Shown: positions 28,056 to 30,016 of the stretch, in pieces
Position numbering within the stretch: the stretch's first letter is position 1
How the letters are laid out: each line of letters starts with the position of its first letter
Assembly (NCBI GenBank): GCA_016202965.1
Contig: JACQNQ010000015.1
Coordinates: 1-30,016, forward strand
DNA length: 30,016 bases
From: Candidatus Zambryskiibacteriota bacterium
Lineage (GTDB): Bacteria > Patescibacteriota > Minisyncoccia > Phycocordibacterales > DATDWN01
Reading direction: 5' to 3'
Notes under the pieces: model-generated
The model's input: the letters and a program-made list of their open reading frames with translations, nothing else
Told to the model about the DNA's origin: nothing
Database searches by the model: none
Program-made: the position numbers and the translations under genes

Positions 28056-29859
28056 ACTTCTTCATTTCCTTTTTTCGCAGTCTCACTGACTTCGGTGTGA
28101 TTTCTATGTATTCGTCAGGAGCCACAATTTCCATGGATTTTTCTATATCAAGTTTAAAAGTAGCGGCTAAATAAACTTTATCATCGGAACCGGAAGCGCG
28201 CATATTGGTTAATTGTTTGCCTTTGGTCGGATTGACCCACAGGTCTTCGCCTTTTGAAACATTGCCTATGACTTGTCCCTCATAAACTTCTATCCCGGGT
28301 TCAACATAAAGAGTTCCTCTCTGTTGCAAGTTATCAAGGGCAAAAGCCAGGACTTTGCCAGATGCCATAGAAACCATTGAACCGTATCGAGTGTGTTTAA
28401 TGTCGCCGACATACGGGCGGAATTCTATAAATCTGGATGACAAAATACCCATGCCTTTAGTGTCAATGACAAACTGTCCTCTATAGCCCAAAAGTCCGCG
28501 TGTCGGTATTTCTAAAATTATCCTCTCTCGCCCGCTTGACTCTTTCACGCTCGTTAAAATTCCGCGACGTTCCGTTAGACGCGAAATAATTGAACTCGCC
28601 GTCTCACTTGTCACATCCAGAGTTACTTCTTCAAACGGCTCACTTCGTTCGCCGTCATTTTCTTTGAAAATGACTTGCGGCTGAGAAACTTGCAGTTCGT
28701 AGCCCTCGCGGCGCATATTTTCAAGAAGTATGGCTATATGAAGTTCACCTCGGCCGTAGACAGTAAAACCTAGGGCTTCAGGATTATCGTCATTAAAATC
28801 CACTTTTAGACCGACGTTTATTTCCAGCTCGCGCTCCAATCGCTCACGGATTTGACGGCCTGTCACAAACTTGCCTTCACGTCCGGCAAAAGGGGAGTCG
28901 TTGACGAAAAAATTCAGGGAAATGGTCGGTTCATCTATTTTGATAGACGGAAGAGGTAAAGCATTTTCATCTTTGCATATTGTGTCGCCGATATAAACAG
29001 TCGGCAGTCCCGCAATCATCACAATATCTCCGGAAAAAGCTTCAGAGACCTCCTTTCTTTTTGTTCCTTCAAAGGCAAAAAGTTTTGTAATCTTTCCTTT
29101 TGTGTCAAGAAGCGTTCTTGACATATTGGATGTGGTATAATTTTTTTCTGTGACAGAGTTTTTTATAAAGACGTTATCGCCGGTTTTTATCGTTCCTTGA
29201 TAGACTCTGCATACCGCAAGTCGTCCTAGGAAATTATCGTATGCCAGATTAAAACTCTGAAGTCGCGCAGAAGCATTTGAGTCTCCTCCGGCAGGCGGGA
29301 CTTCTTTCAGAATGGTTTCAAGAAGAGGAGTCAAGTCGCTGGACTCGTCTGTCAATTTCATTTTGGCGATGCCAGCGCGTCCGTTTGCATAAACTGTCGT
29401 AAAATTTAACTGCTCATCATTTGCTCCAAGTTCCAAAAAAAGTTCTAAAATCTTCTCGTGTACCTCGTCCGGTCTAGCTGCCGGTTTGTCTATTTTATTT
29501 ATAATGACAATCGGTTTTAAGCCAAGTTCAAGTGATTTTTTCAAAACAAAACGGGTTTGGGGCATAGGTCCTTCAGCCGCGTCAACCAAAAGGAGAACAC
29601 TGTCGATGGCGCGTAAAACCCGCTCTACTTCAGAGCCGAAATCGGCGTGTCCGGGTGTGTCCACTATATTTATTTTTGTTCCACGATAGTGGACCGAAGT
29701 GTTTTTGGCGTATATAGTAATGCCGCGCTCCTGTTCCAGGGCGTTTGAATCCATAGTGACGCCTTCGGCTGTCATACCGGTTTGACGCATCAAAGCATCG
29801 GTAAGAGTTGTTTTACCGTGGTCGACATGAGCTATTATCGCTATATTTCGTATCTGCAT
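28054..29859 (-). CDS. typA: Translational GTPase TypA/BipA
   Basis: This 601-aa ribosome-binding GTPase is related to EF-G and assists 50S assembly and stress growth. G motifs are AHVDHGKTTL (G1, about residues 10-19), DTPGHADFG (G3) and INKIDKP (G4). Later, NINVGLKVDF-type domain III, RGELHIAILLENMRREG and the C-terminal TypA-specific block GKQLTNMRASGSDD are present. Length is normal. It has no strong Shine-Dalgarno site. Copy C of the structured repeat lies 45 nt upstream of its start. Confidence 0.97.
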   Translation of the reverse strand: MQIRNIAIIAHVDHGKTTLTDALMRQTGMTAEGVTMDSNALEQERGITIYAKNTSVHYRGTKINIVDTPGHADFGSEVERVLRAIDSVLLLVDAAEGPMPQTRFVLKKSLELGLKPIVIINKIDKPAARPDEVHEKILELFLELGANDEQLNFTTVYANGRAGIAKMKLTDESSDLTPLLETILKEVPPAGGDSNASARLQSFNLAYDNFLGRLAVCRVYQGTIKTGDNVFIKNSVTEKNYTTSNMSRTLLDTKGKITKLFAFEGTKRKEVSEAFSGDIVMIAGLPTVYIGDTICKDENALPLPSIKIDEPTISLNFFVNDSPFAGREGKFVTGRQIRERLERELEINVGLKVDFNDDNPEALGFTVYGRGELHIAILLENMRREGYELQVSQPQVIFKENDGERSEPFEEVTLDVTSETASSIISRLTERRGILTSVKESSGRERIILEIPTRGLLGYRGQFVIDTKGMGILSSRFIEFRPYVGDIKHTRYGSMVSMASGKVLAFALDNLQQRGTLYVEPGIEVYEGQVIGNVSKGEDLWVNPTKGKQLTNMRASGSDDKVYLAATFKLDIEKSMEIVAPDEYIEITPKSVRLRKKEMKK

Positions 29860-29904
29860 GAAATTATTTTTTGAATTTCCAAAACTACGGCGTAGTTATA
29901 ACTT

Positions 29905-30016
29905 TTCCGGAGCATCCGCAGGTCGCAAGCATGGTTTTTGTCAAGGCATTCATCTTGACAAAATTGCGACCGAGGACAGAATAAATTTTTCGCTGGAAAA
30001 ATTTATGTCTCCGGAA
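29905..30016 (+). repeat. Structured intergenic repeat, copy C (runs off the window)
   Basis: TTCCGGAG (29905-29912) pairs with CTCCGGAA (30009-30016), and the arm probably continues past the edge. Inside are GGTCGCAA/TTGCGACC, the GCATGG bulge, TTTTGTCAA/TTGACAAAA with loop GGCATTCATC, and helix III AAATTTTT/AAAAATTT with loop CGCTGG. Confidence 0.83.

Overview
The window looks like part of a Patescibacteria/CPR (Parcubacteria-like) genome. The evidence is a divergent 16S rRNA gene broken by several introns, a compact type IV pilus cluster, many small orphan proteins, a diversity-generating retroelement (DGR), and sparse use of Shine-Dalgarno sites. The assignment rests on my reading of the 16S and gene style; no database was searched.

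Layout: 1-650 holds a small orphan gene between terminators. 622-5800 is a lone 16S rRNA transcription unit with promoter, leader, four exons and terminator. The 16S carries two group I-like introns and one group II-like intron, each encoding a LAGLIDADG homing endonuclease. No 23S or 5S follows, and the visible 16S end lacks the anti-Shine-Dalgarno sequence. 5805-12060 holds a HEPN protein beside tRNA-Ile, an orphan gene, a small membrane protein, a membrane-anchored DUF4015 glycoside-hydrolase-like protein, malic enzyme with two small genes, and a copper nitrite reductase (NirK-like). 12160-12914 is a repeat array built from the 3' end of tRNA-Ser, ending in the intact tRNA-Ser(GCU). 12951-24259 holds comF and a type IV pilus cluster: pilM, [PemK-like toxin and DGR], pilN, pilO, pilP-like, pilB, a CheY-like receiver, pilT, pilC. 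24300-30016 holds a YprB-like exonuclease, hisS, three small orphan genes including an XRE regulator, and typA/bipA.

The most striking system is the DGR at about 15279-17937. A promoter drives a target gene ending in a variable repeat. A template repeat follows, then an avd-like gene on the opposite strand, then the reverse transcriptase. The two 101-nt repeats differ at 19 positions, and all 19 are adenines in the template. The target needs a +1 frameshift just upstream of the variable region. The whole module sits between pilM and pilN.

The most likely undescribed element is a roughly 110-170 nt structured repeat, present three times in intergenic DNA (24324, 26530, 29905). It has three conserved helices, a conserved GCATGG internal bulge, and stem sequences that change in compensating ways. 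A second, REP-like palindrome family has also spread and appears to have entered coding sequence.
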